From Coriaria nepalensis (taxonomy: Eukaryota; Streptophyta; Magnoliopsida; Cucurbitales; Coriariaceae): a stretch of 64,000 nt of DNA. A program made the translations under genes and the position numbers. Where the stretch lies: the NCBI GenBank assembly GCA_027186245.1, contig CP114485.1, positions 248,001 through 312,000 on the forward strand, in the 5' to 3' direction. Within the stretch, counting starts at the first letter, position 1. Each line of letters opens with the position of its first letter. Below the pieces are notes generated by a model. It was not told the origin of the DNA and did not search any database. It saw only the letters and a program-made list of their open reading frames with translations. Of this stretch, positions 25,701 to 36,639 are shown piece after piece.

Positions 25701-26190
25701 GTGAGAGAGTTAAGCAGTTAATGGCAGACGCTGCCATCTTCTTCGAAAAATCAATACATTCTCAGCCGGGCGCCGGAGGCCGGGGGCGACATCGAAGGTT
25801 TTTGGTCGGCGCAGCTTGTAGTGGCGGTGATAATCGAATCGTAAAAGGGGGTGAATAATAATTCCTTTTGCATTAGATGAGGATTGAACCAGACTTCATC
25901 GATAGAGGGTTGAAAAGAGTCCAGCGGTGATGGGAGGCTTCAATGCTCGATTAAGGGGTGAAGAGTCAGAGGCGGTAGCAGTCTTCTAATCTCCCTCTTC
26001 CTCTCTTCCCATTGCTTCAATTCTTTTTTGCTTTAGATGTCTAAAGAGAAAATTTTGAATCAATAATTTAGATTAGATTTAATTATTTTAACGGTTAGAT
26101 GGGGTTTTTTATTTTATTACTTAAAGGTCCTTTAAATTTATGAAATTATTTATTACCCCATAAAAGTTATAAGTATGCCTCCTAAATCTG
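25701..26190. other. Unassigned spacer with a GC-rich patch
   Basis: About 25760-25830 is strikingly GC-rich (GCCGGGCGCCGGAGGCCGGGG) in an AT-rich neighbourhood. It may be part of an unrelated insertion or gene fragment. I recognise no protein in either strand. Confidence 0.3.
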
Positions 26191-27335
26191 GAGTCGGATT
26201 GTATGGCATCCATACAGCTCGCGAAATCTAGGTCGTCCATATAGATCCAATCTCTAAGTAAGTCACGTTGTCCAAGAATGAATTATGCGGTAACAAATAT
26301 GTGGGTCATCGGAATTAACCCGGTGACCCGCGTATTTTTTAATTTTTCTTTTTCTTTTCCTCTGCTTCCTTCTTTTTTTCTTTCCCCCATTTTATTTTCT
26401 TTCTTTCATACCTCTCTTCATTAACGCACGGTCGAAGTTTTGAATCTTCATTTTACCCTCCATTACCGAACCTATTTGAGCTCGCGAACTAATTGGAAGT
26501 TACGAACCTATTCTCTCTCGAAACAAATTCAGAACATTTTGAAAATTCCCGATACCTCGAAGTAGTAGGAAATATGAAATTACTGACATGTGAGATGTCG
26601 GTCTATGAATTTCAGATCGACATCTCACATGTAACTCTAAATTATTCTACACGTCGAAGAGCCTCGACTTGTGAATGACTGTGTTACCCTTAGAGTTACT
26701 CAACAGGTTGAAGAGACTTAACTTGTGAATGACTTTTCGATCATTAGAATAACTCTACGGGTCGAAAGGCCTCGACTATAGTCCTTCGACCCATAGAGCA
26801 ATTTAGAGTGAGATGTCAGTCTGTACAATTTAGACCGACATCTCACATATCGGTAATTTCATATTTTTATATATTTTTTTAATTTCAAAAATATAAAAAG
26901 CAAAAAATATATATAAAAAGGGGTGGAGGGTATTTAGTAAAAAAAAATTGAGAATAATAATTTTTATAATAATATATATATTTTTATAATTCATAATATT
27001 TTAAATTTAAAATAAAATCCCAAAATTATTTAAACTCTTCATAATCACGTAAATATTAATTTTACTCTAAACTCTAAATTTTCTAAATTTACTCTAAAAA
27101 GAAAGAGTAAGCTAAGACAAAAAAAAAAGAAGGAATAGAGGGACGAAAGAATGAAAAAAAAAAAAAGGAAATGATAAAAAAAATTGCAGGGAGGGAGATT
27201 TAGAAAAAATAATATATGTGGATCACCTGTGACCTGCACTATTTATCCCTTAATGACTGGCTTGTCCAAGGACACTAGATCTACGACGGACCGCTCAGAT
27301 TACATGACCTTCGTAAACGTCATGCAATCCAATCC
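26191..27335 (+). mobile_element. Non-autonomous TIR/foldback element, copy A
   Basis: About 1.14 kb with terminal inverted repeats: the left end GGATTGTATGGC and right end (complement) GGATTGCATGACG, with imperfect complementarity extending about 100 bp inward. The middle holds a second inverted pair, GACATGTGAGATGTCGGTCT near 26587 and its complement near 26835, both bounded by ATGAAATTAC-type sequence. Between these are about three tandem units of roughly 54 bp sharing (C)GTCGAAGAGCCTCGAC-type sequence. No transposase frame. The same element occurs inverted at 62477-63493. Flanks CCTAAATC and CTCAAATC could be a degraded target-site duplication of MULE type, but this is weak. Confidence 0.65.
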
Positions 27336-27368
27336 CTCAAATCCGTGTTACAAAGATCCAAAGTGTTG

Positions 27369-28885
27369 ATAAGTACGTGAACTTATCATATAACTAGGAG
27401 CTACAAATTACTGATAGATCAGTGACAAAGAAAGATCCCTGTACTATAGACCAAGTCTCTACTTTCCCTCTCCACCTCTCTCGCTCTATGGACTAATATA
27501 TTCTATGACTATCCTTTTCCCGCAGCCGTTGAAACCCAAGAATCCTTCCCTTTTCCAGCTGGATAATCCCACAAAAGGTCGAAAATTAAGCTCGGATTGG
27601 GTCTGTAAGGGGTGGAATCTGGCTCATTTGGTAGGAATTCAAGCTCTGAGATGGAGAGAAGGGGTTAGGTTGGGTTAAGAATTTGGATTTGGGAATTTTG
27701 AGCGGCCATAATGTCATCTCTGAGCAGAGAATTGGTGTTTATCATACTCCTATTCCTTGAGGAGGAGAAGTTCAAGGAGTCTGTGCACAAGTAAGGCTCT
27801 CTCTGTCCTTTATTTCTCTCTGTATGGCTCTGTTTTTGTTATAAACGTGGTTAAGAATGGAGGAAAATAAGAGGAGCGGGAAGACAGCAAAATAGCTTGT
27901 GTTAGTTTCTTTTCTGGGGTTCATTTATGGCTTTTGTTTTATAATTATGAAAGAGATGTGATTTTGGTTTTTTTTTTTTCCCCCGGGAAACACAACGTCA
28001 AAGATTCTATGTTAGGGGGGCAAAGGCCTATAGCGGGAAATCCCAAGTTTAAGTACAGAGAATTACTTTGAGGGTTAACGATGAAATGCAGAGAGGATTA
28101 CATAACCAAACAGGAAAAAAGTAGAAAAACAAAAAACCTATGGTCACTATGCTATAAAGAGATGGGGAAACAAACTGTGCAGAAAAAACTACAAGCGCGA
28201 GCAAGATGCAAGATGCAAGATGGAGATATGTGGGACACAAGTAGTGAAGAAATTCCAGACCAGAAGATGTCACCATTATTTATCAAATGTCTTCCTCCAA
28301 ACAAATAAGCTTCGAAATGTCAGACCATAAGGTCCAGATCCGTGGCAGGGGAAAGGAGGCTTGGCCTTCATCTGGACATGGAACTATAATCCAATTATAC
28401 TAAATTGAGATTCTGAGACCGAAGCAAATCAGGAGAAAGGAACAACCAAGAGTAGAACTAACCAACAAAGGAGCAACTCCGCCTTCCAATTTGACCGAGT
28501 GGAGCACTCGAAGTCAGGGAGAAGCTACCAGGGCCTCAGCTTCCACTACCTCACAGTCACCGGAAAGGAAATAGCTCGGAAAGATATGTAATTTTACTAA
28601 TGCTATTATTAGTATGAGTGATTTTTATGTTGTTGCAACTAGAAATTGTGTGGAAAGTAAGGAGGGAAGACTTTATTTAGGAAATAATATTCTATTATTC
28701 CGTCATTAAGTTGTGTATTTATACTATGTAAATCTAATCAACCCCTGGACATTACATGAAAGTCCTTCAGGTGTTGATATTCACAATAGCTCCATTGACA
28801 TTATTATTGTAGGCTTGAGAAAGAATCTGGTTTTTTTCCTCAAAATGAAGTACTTTGAGATAAGGAAGCACAGGTATCTAGAAGA
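27369..28885 (+). pseudogene. TOPLESS-related 5' fragment (leader, exon 1, part of exon 2)
   Basis: Closely follows the 5' part of the intact TOPLESS-related gene at 39666. The leader (27369-27710) aligns along its whole length with about 39300-39665. Exon 1 is 27711-27790 and encodes MSSLSRELVFIILLFLEEEK, then KFKESVH, differing at only two residues. Exon 2 begins at 28813 with LEKESG but gains one base and shifts frame. The segment between two CTTTGAG-like sequences is then deleted, so AAGTACTTTGAG joins directly to ATAAGGAAGCACAGGTATC. Intron 1 contains a foreign insert at about 28000-28590. No exon beyond the second is present. Cannot encode a co-repressor. Confidence 0.85.
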
Positions 28886-28887
28886 AG

Positions 28888-29445
28888 CTCTACTTGAGAT
28901 CGGTAACCATGGCAAGAACATTGCTACTAAGTTTCTGAGGAAGGCTCAATGCTGCCTTCATTTTCGCTTCTGCACCAATAGTTGAACCCATAAATCAATC
29001 CAAACACATTCCTTGGTTTGTGATCACAGCACTTGGCGAAATCCTCATTTGAGTTAGGTCACCATTACCAATCGTATCAAACACACTTTGGAGCGCTACA
29101 ATGAAACTGATCAAGACCTCTTTACAGTAACTAAGCGCCTGCTTGGCTAGAGAAGACTCTCCTTCTCTAGCCGTTCCAAGGTGGCAGAGTTCTTAGCAGC
29201 CCCATCTATATATTTCATTGTCTCTTTAATTACTACCTTAATAAGATCTCTATTGTTGTGCCTGTGGCAGCAGACTTAAGGCTTGTTTCACATTCTGCTT
29301 TGTAATCATCAGTGGATGCACATATATTTTATGTACGGATAGTGATGAGGCAGATGAGTACTTTGAAGCACAGGCTGTAATGCCTCCGATGGAAGCCGCC
29401 AACAGAAGGGCAGCAAATGCTATTTCAGTAGCCCACTGGATTTAT
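28888..29445 (-). pseudogene. Pectinesterase inhibitor-domain pseudogene
   Basis: The minus strand decodes, across several frames, as a degraded PMEI domain: TEIAFAALLLAASIGGIT (anchor), STDDYKAECETSLKSAA, LIKVVIKETMKYIDGAAKNS, ALSYCKEVLISFIVALQSVF, ITNQGMCLD and TIGAEAKMKAAL...NVLAMVTDL. This follows the pectinesterase at 21828 segment by segment. At least two frameshifts and stops, and no catalytic domain. It abuts the TOPLESS fragment on its 3' side, so the break point joins two unrelated genes in opposite orientation. Confidence 0.8.
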
Positions 29446-29947
29446 GTGTGAATTACCCCTCCTAATCTTTTCAGGTAAAAGAACAAAAAAGAAACAAAGA
29501 AAAGAAGAAGGTATCCTCCAAGCTAAGCCCTTACTAAGGGCATGAATGAGTTGATTATTTATAAGAGGACTTAAAACATGTGTTAGGGTGTTGGTTATAA
29601 CCGTTACAAATATATGAGGCCAAGAGGGAAAATGGTAAACTCAATTTGGTTAATAATTGTCAGATGTCAGTTTATAACTAAATAAATAAGGTTGTCCTTT
29701 TTTAGTTCCCTAATTTGCTAAAAGATAAAATAAATAAATAATAAATAAATAAATAAATCATAAATAAATAAATAATAATTCAAAAAAATAAATTATACCC
29801 CTAAAACTATAGGGAATATTTATTTAAATATGCTATTAAACAACCTACCATCATCATGTAAGCCGTTAATCATTTAATTACCTCCCAATGTAATTTAAAA
29901 TTTTTTACTTAAAAAAATTGTAACAATAACTTGACCATATTTTCTAA
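29446..29947. other. Intergenic, AT-rich
   Basis: Contains (AAAT)n near 29726-29785 and the presumed 3' UTR of the next pectinesterase. No gene. Confidence 0.5.
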
Positions 29948-31677
29948 CTAAATGCCCAAACCATCCGTGAACTTGATTCCAGTCCCAGGCAACCATGACC
30001 TCCCATCAATGAACCTCCCCACCGTGAAGAAGCTTGCAGTGTCAGCATCCTCGATTTTATGGTAACCGGGCCAGCTCACCCGGCCCGATAGAGATGCCCC
30101 AGGCCCATAATTCCTATACTCACCGTACCACAGAGTGCCCAAGGCAAAGTTCCCAACCCACTCGAGCCATCCTCTGGGCTGGACCAAACCACTCATGTAA
30201 GTATTCATAAACACAGTTCTGGAGTATTGCTTCCACGGCCTTCCTAAATAAGTGGGCTGGGTCGCGTAAACAAAGCTGTTTTGGAACGAAAACCCAGTGC
30301 TCTGATGTGGGCTTTTTCGGCCTTGGGCCGTGATAGTAACCTTCTGTAGAGGTAGAGGCACTCTAGTGAAAATATGACAGTTTTGAAGCACAGCTGCCCC
30401 ATTGCCAAAAATGTAATCTATTGTGCCGTAAATGTTGCATTCACGGTAGAATTGGCGAAGAGAGTGAATATAGAGAGTGTCTTGATATCCTTCCATGCTA
30501 CACCTGTAAAACGCCGATTGGTCTGAATCAACTCTAAGCGCCACAGCTTGCTGCCGCTGTGGTCCGGCCGTGTTACGAAACGTCATGTCTCTTGCTATGA
30601 ATCCCTTCCCGGAAACGGCTATAATCATAATATTTACGATAAGATATTATAGATAAAACGGACATAAGAATGAACTTAAATGTATTATAAAGATTTAGAC
30701 TACTCACCAACAGTTGCAGTTCTGAAAGTGGTCCATCCTTTCAAGAAATTCCTATTAGAAGTGACTATGGTTTTTCCAATACCATCTCCAAGAAACATAA
30801 TATTTGTTTTCTTCCTTTTCATATCAATATTCTCCCTATAAACACCTTCCTTGATATATATAACGTACCTCTTAATGCTATGATCTGGAGCTTCATTAAT
30901 TGCTTCCGTGATCGTCATGTAATTCCCTGACCCATCTGCCGCCACGATTGCATCCACATGAGCCTTTTTGGGTTTGTCTTTAAGCAGATCACGATCCGTT
31001 TCACCCATCCATCCTGGAAATTCAGGAGAATCGAATTTGTCTGAATCCGTACTTCTGATGTTGTTTTCTCTAGTTGGTCTAAAAGGTAAGGTATGTAGTT
31101 GGGTGTACAAGGCTAAAACATTGGTAATGAGTTGTGTGACTTGTTTCAAGCTTCCTCTAATAAACATTTCAAGATGCCTATCTGTGCCTTCAAACCCTTC
31201 AAGGCAAGTGTCTTGATTGCTCGAAGCAGCGCTTAACCATGCCTTTAGATTGCCTTCCGTTTGACCGTCTTTCTCGCCTCGTCTGATCTTGTTCATCTCG
31301 ACTAAAGACCATGCTAACTCCGAGACGGAAAAATCTAAGAGCTCCTTGCAATCTTGTATTGCGTTTTGTTCGCGGTAGCTGAACGACAATGTATTGAAGG
31401 TTGTTATCGATTCTATCGATTTTCTTGCTTCCTTAAGACTGACTCTAATTGCGGCGGTTAAGATCAAATTCGGGTGTGACAAGGTACCAGATTTTTTGAT
31501 CTCGGATTGTACAGTGTCGAGGCATGCGTTTTGATCCGAAACGTCGGCACAAGCCCGTCTGATCAGGACTTGATTGGTTACGTTTTGGTACGTCGGGAAG
31601 GTTACATTAATGGAGAGAACTTGAAATGAAGATAGAAATATGAGTGTTATGGTAAGAAGAAAAATAGAAGTGGGCAT
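29948..31677 (-). CDS. PMEI-pectinesterase (type I), secreted
   Basis: Pectin methylesterase with an N-terminal inhibitor domain. Exons 31677-30708 and 30618-29948 give 546 residues. MPTSIFLLTITLIFLSSFQV is a clear signal peptide. The PMEI domain spans roughly residues 35-200 (RRACADVSDQNACLDTVQ to NQDTCLEGFEG). The catalytic domain from about residue 235 carries all family active-site motifs: QQAVALR, GYQDTLY, GTIDYIFGNG and YLGRPWKQYSRTV. The end is GIKFTDGLGI. The frame is open further upstream to 31791, but a TATA-like stretch at 31738-31750 lies inside that extension, so the start at 31677 is preferred (31707 is second best). Splice position and phase equal those of the pectinesterase at 21828. 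Compared with that gene, all catalytic residues are intact, so this copy is probably the active enzyme. Confidence 0.93.
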
Positions 31678-31737
31678 TTTGTTTTTGCTACAGATATGGT
31701 TCGTCATTTTTTTCTGTGTTTTGTTACAGAGAAAATG

Positions 31738-31752
31738 TATAAATATATAGAT
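31738..31752 (-). promoter_or_regulatory. TATA-like element of the pectinesterase
   Basis: CTATATATTTATA on the minus strand lies about 60 bp upstream of the chosen ATG at 31677, the expected distance for a short leader, and argues against the upstream start codon at 31791. Confidence 0.45.
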
Positions 31753-33290
31753 GCATGTAAAAGAGAGAATACTGGGATTGTTTGCTTTCAAAGTAAAGGA
31801 AATGTAATTTGAAAAATTTTACCAATTTTACCTCGATTTGATGCTTTTTCCCAACTCTGGGTTCAAGTTATGCCTTCCTTTTACAAAAGCTACAAGGATT
31901 CCTCGCACCTACATCAAGAATCTACGATACAATACAAAACCAGATGTACGTACTTGATTATAAATACGGTAAAGTATAGTCCGATTTGGCCGGAATCCAC
32001 CGTGGACTCGCACTTGTTTAATATTTATTAAATGATTTTAATATTCAATAATTATTATATAATTTTAGTATCTAATAATTTATAAGTAAATATTATTTTA
32101 TCCAATAAATTAAAAAGTATATTCCTAAATTATTTAAAAATATTATGTAAACAATAATATAAAACTATCAAAATCTTTTAATATAAAAATAACTTTTAAG
32201 AATGATATTAAAAATAATTATATTAATAAATTAAATAAATAAATAAATTAAATAAAATACTTGTCTGCATGCATGCATCCACAGGCGATGGAACAAATAT
32301 GAACTTGTGTTTGGATAAAGTTCACATCTGTCCCACCCCCAATGAATACATAAAAAGCTTATAATAAAACCTGTCCCACCCCCAAATTGGGATACATAAA
32401 AAGCTTATAATAAAACCTTTTGATTAGAGTAGCCTAATCACACCTCATTTCTCCTTCTTGAGAATGGTTAAAAACAATCAAAGTCTAATGATTCTTTCAA
32501 CTGCAGTTTCCAAAATTTGAACTCCAGTTTTCGAGGATCTCGTTTCTATATATTTGTATGTTTAATATATACTACATATACATATTTATAGCTCTCTCTT
32601 TTTTCCTCTTTTCTTTTTCAATACATTCCGAATTCAAAATGGTCACAGATATGATATCATGTCATTAGCAATCTAAGTGTATAACGAGAGTATAAATCTT
32701 TAATATCAATTACAAATAATCATATTATTTATCTTTATCAACAACAAAATTATTTCATATATTTATTTTCCTTTTATTTATTATTTAATATAATTATATT
32801 CATAACTAATTGAATATCTTCATAAACTATAATATATACGAGTATTATATCCATAATTCATATTAATTAAATTTAAAAATTCATAAAATATTATATATAA
32901 ATATTATTACTTTACAGTTTCCTAAAATATCTGGTCATGTCATATCGTTAACATGACCACATTATGTTGTAGCGGATGGATGATTATGACAACATGAAGA
33001 GAATAAATGATGACATCTGAAAAAAAAATAAAAATAATAATAAAATAAAAAGAAAAAGAAATTAAATAAAATGGCCTTATTCTTTCACAAAATTCAATAT
33101 CATACCTCAAATCATCTAAAATCTCTTTTCTTCCCCCACAACACAAAAAAAAAATCTATCTAACACATTGGAAAAAAATGAATCACTCGATCAATACTAT
33201 CTATATTAACAAACAAAACACGACCATACAATTTTAAGTAAAATAAAAAAAAAAAAACCAAATCTATAATGTCCATCTCTTCCATTCCAA
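31753..33290. other. Long AT-rich intergenic region
   Basis: Very AT-rich (32030-32260 and 32680-32930 especially). No coding potential. One tandem duplication at 32328-32416 is listed separately. A TGCATGCATGCAT stretch lies near 32266-32278. Confidence 0.6.
32328..32416 (+). repeat. Tandem duplication of a 43-46 bp unit
   Basis: Two adjacent copies, 32328-32370 and 32371-32416, both start CTGTCCCACCCCCAA and end AAAAAGCTTATAATAAAAC. The second carries an extra TTGGGA-type insertion. A simple local duplication of no evident function. Confidence 0.85.
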
Positions 33291-34243
33291 TTACACATGT
33301 TTAGGTCTCACCTCAATGCCTTCAATAATAAGCCCTGCTTTTAGCTGATAACCCTTCACCTCCATTAAACTCATCTTCACCTCCTCATCACCACCTTCAC
33401 CACTGAAGAACTCTCCAAGCTCAATCTCCACCCACGCATCTTCTGGCCGTTTACGTGGGACCCGCGGGTTTCCTTCAATCACACTCTTTCTCAAAGCTTC
33501 CATCCGGTTCCCGTAAAACAAGCACTCCATTTGTTGTTTCCGTTTGTCCTCATTCCTTAAATAAACCGTACCGCTCGATACATGATCTCCAACTTGAACC
33601 AATACCTCGCATGGTCTCGAATCGAGGCCGTACGATCGGTTCGAGATGTTCATTATAAGATAGGCGCCGTATAATGTGTTGGGAGATAGTGTTTTAGTTG
33701 TGACCTTGCCATGGATTTCCAACCAACTTGTTATTCTAAGCTCGACTGCCTCTTTGAACCTTGTGTCGGACATGGGCTTCCAGGCCCAATACAGAGGATC
33801 ATTACTCCATGTTATTGACAGCTCTCTTGCAGAGAGTGTATATGTCACTTTGCCAGAAGATGGTTCCAATTTGAAACTCTGTAATTAACACATGTCTAAT
33901 TAGTTTCATGTTTAACTAGTTTAGCAACTCTTAAGAGAATCATGGAAAAAAAAAAAAAAAAAGGGTTGCTATGTTGTTAGTTAGTTACCTTGCTACCACC
34001 ATCTATGAGAAGTGGACGACAGAGACGACAGAAAAGATCTTTCTTGGAATGAAATCTTAATGGAACGACAGATCGAGAGAGGATGTCATGGACGTCTTGA
34101 GGAAGAAACCTCTCCCAAACGACATCAGATTCTGCGGCTGAACGAAAGGCGGAAGACACCATGGAAGATGAGAAAGCATCTGATGGAGAAGTAAGGAAGA
34201 TGATGGTTGAAATACAACCTTCTGGCAACATCTCTATCTCCAT
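33291..34243 (-). CDS. F-box protein with PP2-like (phloem lectin) domain
   Basis: F-box/PP2 proteins are substrate receptors of SCF E3 ligases whose C-terminal Nictaba-like domain may bind glycans. Exons 34243-33989 and 33878-33291 give 280 residues. The N-terminal F-box (MLPEGCISTIIFLTSPSDAF to WERFLP, about residues 5-50) is followed by HDILSRSVVPLRFHSKKDLF. The PP2 domain starts LSARELSITWSNDPLYWAWK and contains TLYGAYLIMNIS and WVEIELGEFF, ending VKGYQLKAGLIIEGIEVRP. Length, domain order and the intron between the F-box and PP2 parts match the Arabidopsis PP2-B group. The start is the first true ATG; an upstream TTG in frame was ignored. It lacks the FBA domain of S-locus F-box proteins, so it is no evidence for an S-locus. 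Confidence 0.93.
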
Positions 34244-35366
34244 TGACAATCAATCAATCCGAATCAAGATCAAAACACAGAAATTAAATTAAGGAGTTTT
34301 TAATTTTGATTGTGGAGATCATAGGATAATGTTATGTTTTATTGAACTGATCATGTGGGTATTTATAAGGTATGAGCTAATTTTGCAGACAGCAGTTGTG
34401 TAATTATAATGTAATGTTTTTTTTTTTTTTGGGAGGGTAGTTAGAAAAAAAAAAAAAAAAGTGTGTATAAGATATCGTATTGTCACTGATATTTAATTTT
34501 AGTAAGAAATAGAAATTAAAAAAAAAAGAAAACATTTTTAGGCAAGTTGACATGAGAGATGAAATATCGTGAAGGGCGGGCCGACCCAAATCCGAATAAT
34601 AATAATAAATAATTATTTATTTATATAAATTTATTTATATTTTTTATTTTATTTTATTGTGGCATTTAAGTAATTTTAAAAAATTCATTTTCTTCGAGAG
34701 ACTCTGGATAATATTAATGAGTAATCAAAATTATTCTCTACGTTTAATCATTTCCACGTGACTAGAAGGAAAATAAATAATTTTGATTGGGGGTGGAGTT
34801 GTCATTGCTAGCTGGAATGCAATATACAATACTATAATCAACTACATGTCGTATAAGAATTGACATAATTGAATACGATGTGTCGTGTATTTTTGGCTAC
34901 TTCAAATTCGTACCGTGTGATGAATTGGTCATCTGGAAATCCGGGAGGCGGCTGCTTGAGTTAATTTTGGAACAAGGTCAAGAGACAAAGAGGTTTCTTC
35001 TTCAACTGATATGATTCTGTCTGGGCAGATTCTATCCACACGAACGGCTGCCAGCGTTTGACTACTACTGTACTACCGTTTAGAGTCGATAAGAAGAAGA
35101 TGATGCTGTCAGGGGGCTAACCTCAACCTGTGTAGTTGCGACTTTCGAAGGTCATAGATCGCATAGATGAGGATATGGCTCGCCTTACCCTTTTGAACAA
35201 AGGAAATAAGTGGACCCGCTTGCATATTATTTTGACTTTTCAACACCCTTTGTGTAATATTTTAGACTGAAACAAACAAACAAGATCAAGAGCGTTGACA
35301 TGAACCCCGTGTTCTTAACACAGAGCATCATAATACCTTTGCTAGAAACATGGCTTGGTTAGGCCT
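34244..35366. other. Intergenic, F-box gene promoter side
   Basis: AT-rich with two poly-A/T runs near 34420-34460. No gene recognised on either strand. Confidence 0.5.
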
Positions 35367-36511
35367 TTACCCCGCCCGATCCCCAACAGTCGTTCCGCAT
35401 CTTTTGCATGTTCCCTGCTCAGGCATTTTCGTACAAGTAGAGATCCTGAAATTCTCCCCTGACTTGATGATGTCAAGAATAGGCCTAGGTCTGCATTAGC
35501 ATGATATTAGTTGAAGGGAGATGAGAACTTGAGCACAAAAAGCACAGAGGGCAGACATATTCAGAAATTTGATTATTTTGTTTGTAAATACAACTATAAG
35601 AAATAACCTGATTCTTTCCAAGTGTTTGATAAATTCACGAGCAAAGCCATGATAGGCATTCGGAGAGTAGATATGCCTACATGTTTAGCCACAGCATGTA
35701 TTATATGAGATCTCCTTTTCATAGGTGTATTTAAACGGTTTGCATCTTGGAATTGGTCCATCTTCACCAGTGGTTATTGCAGTACACCTACCCAATCTAC
35801 GAATTCACATAATTAATTCAGTTTACTGACAAACTATATTAGAAAAGACAAAATGAAGGTAAAGAAGCCTCAGTAAAAAATTGCATTACCTAGCAATATC
35901 ACCTCGTAGAATGTTCAAAAGAACTGCTTCAGCAATATCATCTGCGCTGTGTCCAGTAGCAAGCTTGTCTACTTTCAACAATGCAGCACCTCTATCAAGG
36001 GCCTGACAGCCAGAAGATTAAAAATAAAATAAAATTCTGTTCACTTCATTGAATGAAGAAAGGGTCATTTAAGAAATGTTGGAAAGGTTAAACGAATTAT
36101 CAATACAAGAGTGGTTATTGAGTGAAAAAAGGTATCAGAGCAAGAAGAGTATGTTCTGGACCTGACGGCGAAAAAACCCCCCACAAAAGGTACAATTATT
36201 CGTTAATCTTATCATCTTCACTATTTCATCCATTGTCCATCCATACAGGTCCTTGTATGAGACGATCTTTAGTGGTAATTCATACTGAAAGGAACAATTA
36301 GTGTGATAATTATATGATCAGATTAATAGAGCATGAAAACCCACACCATATAGTTGTCAACCACATCAACAACTTTACTAAATTTACCAACAAGATGTCA
36401 CATTGTCCCTGTATCCGGTGATGCCTTCATCCACAGATAAGAGGAAGAGATCCAACCCATAGTTGTGCCTCCGATTCAATTCTGCTAAGACATAAGCAAG
36501 GACTGTGGAAT
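35367..36511 (-). pseudogene. CTU1: Cytoplasmic tRNA 2-thiolation protein 1 (CTU1/NCS6), truncated
   Basis: CTU1 thiolates U34 of Lys, Glu and Gln tRNAs in the cytosol. Exon remnants run 36511-36388 ([30 protein letters not shown]), 36284-36162 ([33 protein letters not shown]), 36002-35890 ([38 protein letters not shown]), 35796-about 35607 ([18 protein letters not shown], then YSPNAYHGFAREFIKHLERI) and about 35490-35367 (ILDIIKSGENFRI, MPEQGTCKRCG). Lesions: the N-terminal exon with the first zinc-binding cysteines and the SGGKDS Gly part is absent; after YEKEI about 29 bp of unrelated sequence with a stop replaces the expected segment; and an extra Gly sits in CGVFRRQ. A Gypsy remnant lies directly upstream and probably replaced the 5' end. 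Confidence 0.8.
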
Positions 36512-36639
36512 CTGCACGGATGTAAGAAAAAGAAAGTGAAAATTTCATCACCACAACATCACCTCATTCAGGAAATAGACTATTGTGCTAGTAATCACAT
36601 CCACAGAACTTTTTGTGTCCACCAACATTCTACGAACCT

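Noticed and set aside
26493..26678. Short open frames in the TIR element
   Set aside because: Low-complexity repeats within the element; no transposase motif.
29948..31677. Second pectinesterase as a catalytically altered enzyme
   Set aside because: Its QAVALR, GYQDTL, IDYIFG and LGRPWK motifs are all intact.
31678..31791. Upstream start codon of the second pectinesterase at 31791
   Set aside because: A TATA-like stretch lies inside the extension, and the signal peptide is well formed from the ATG at 31677.
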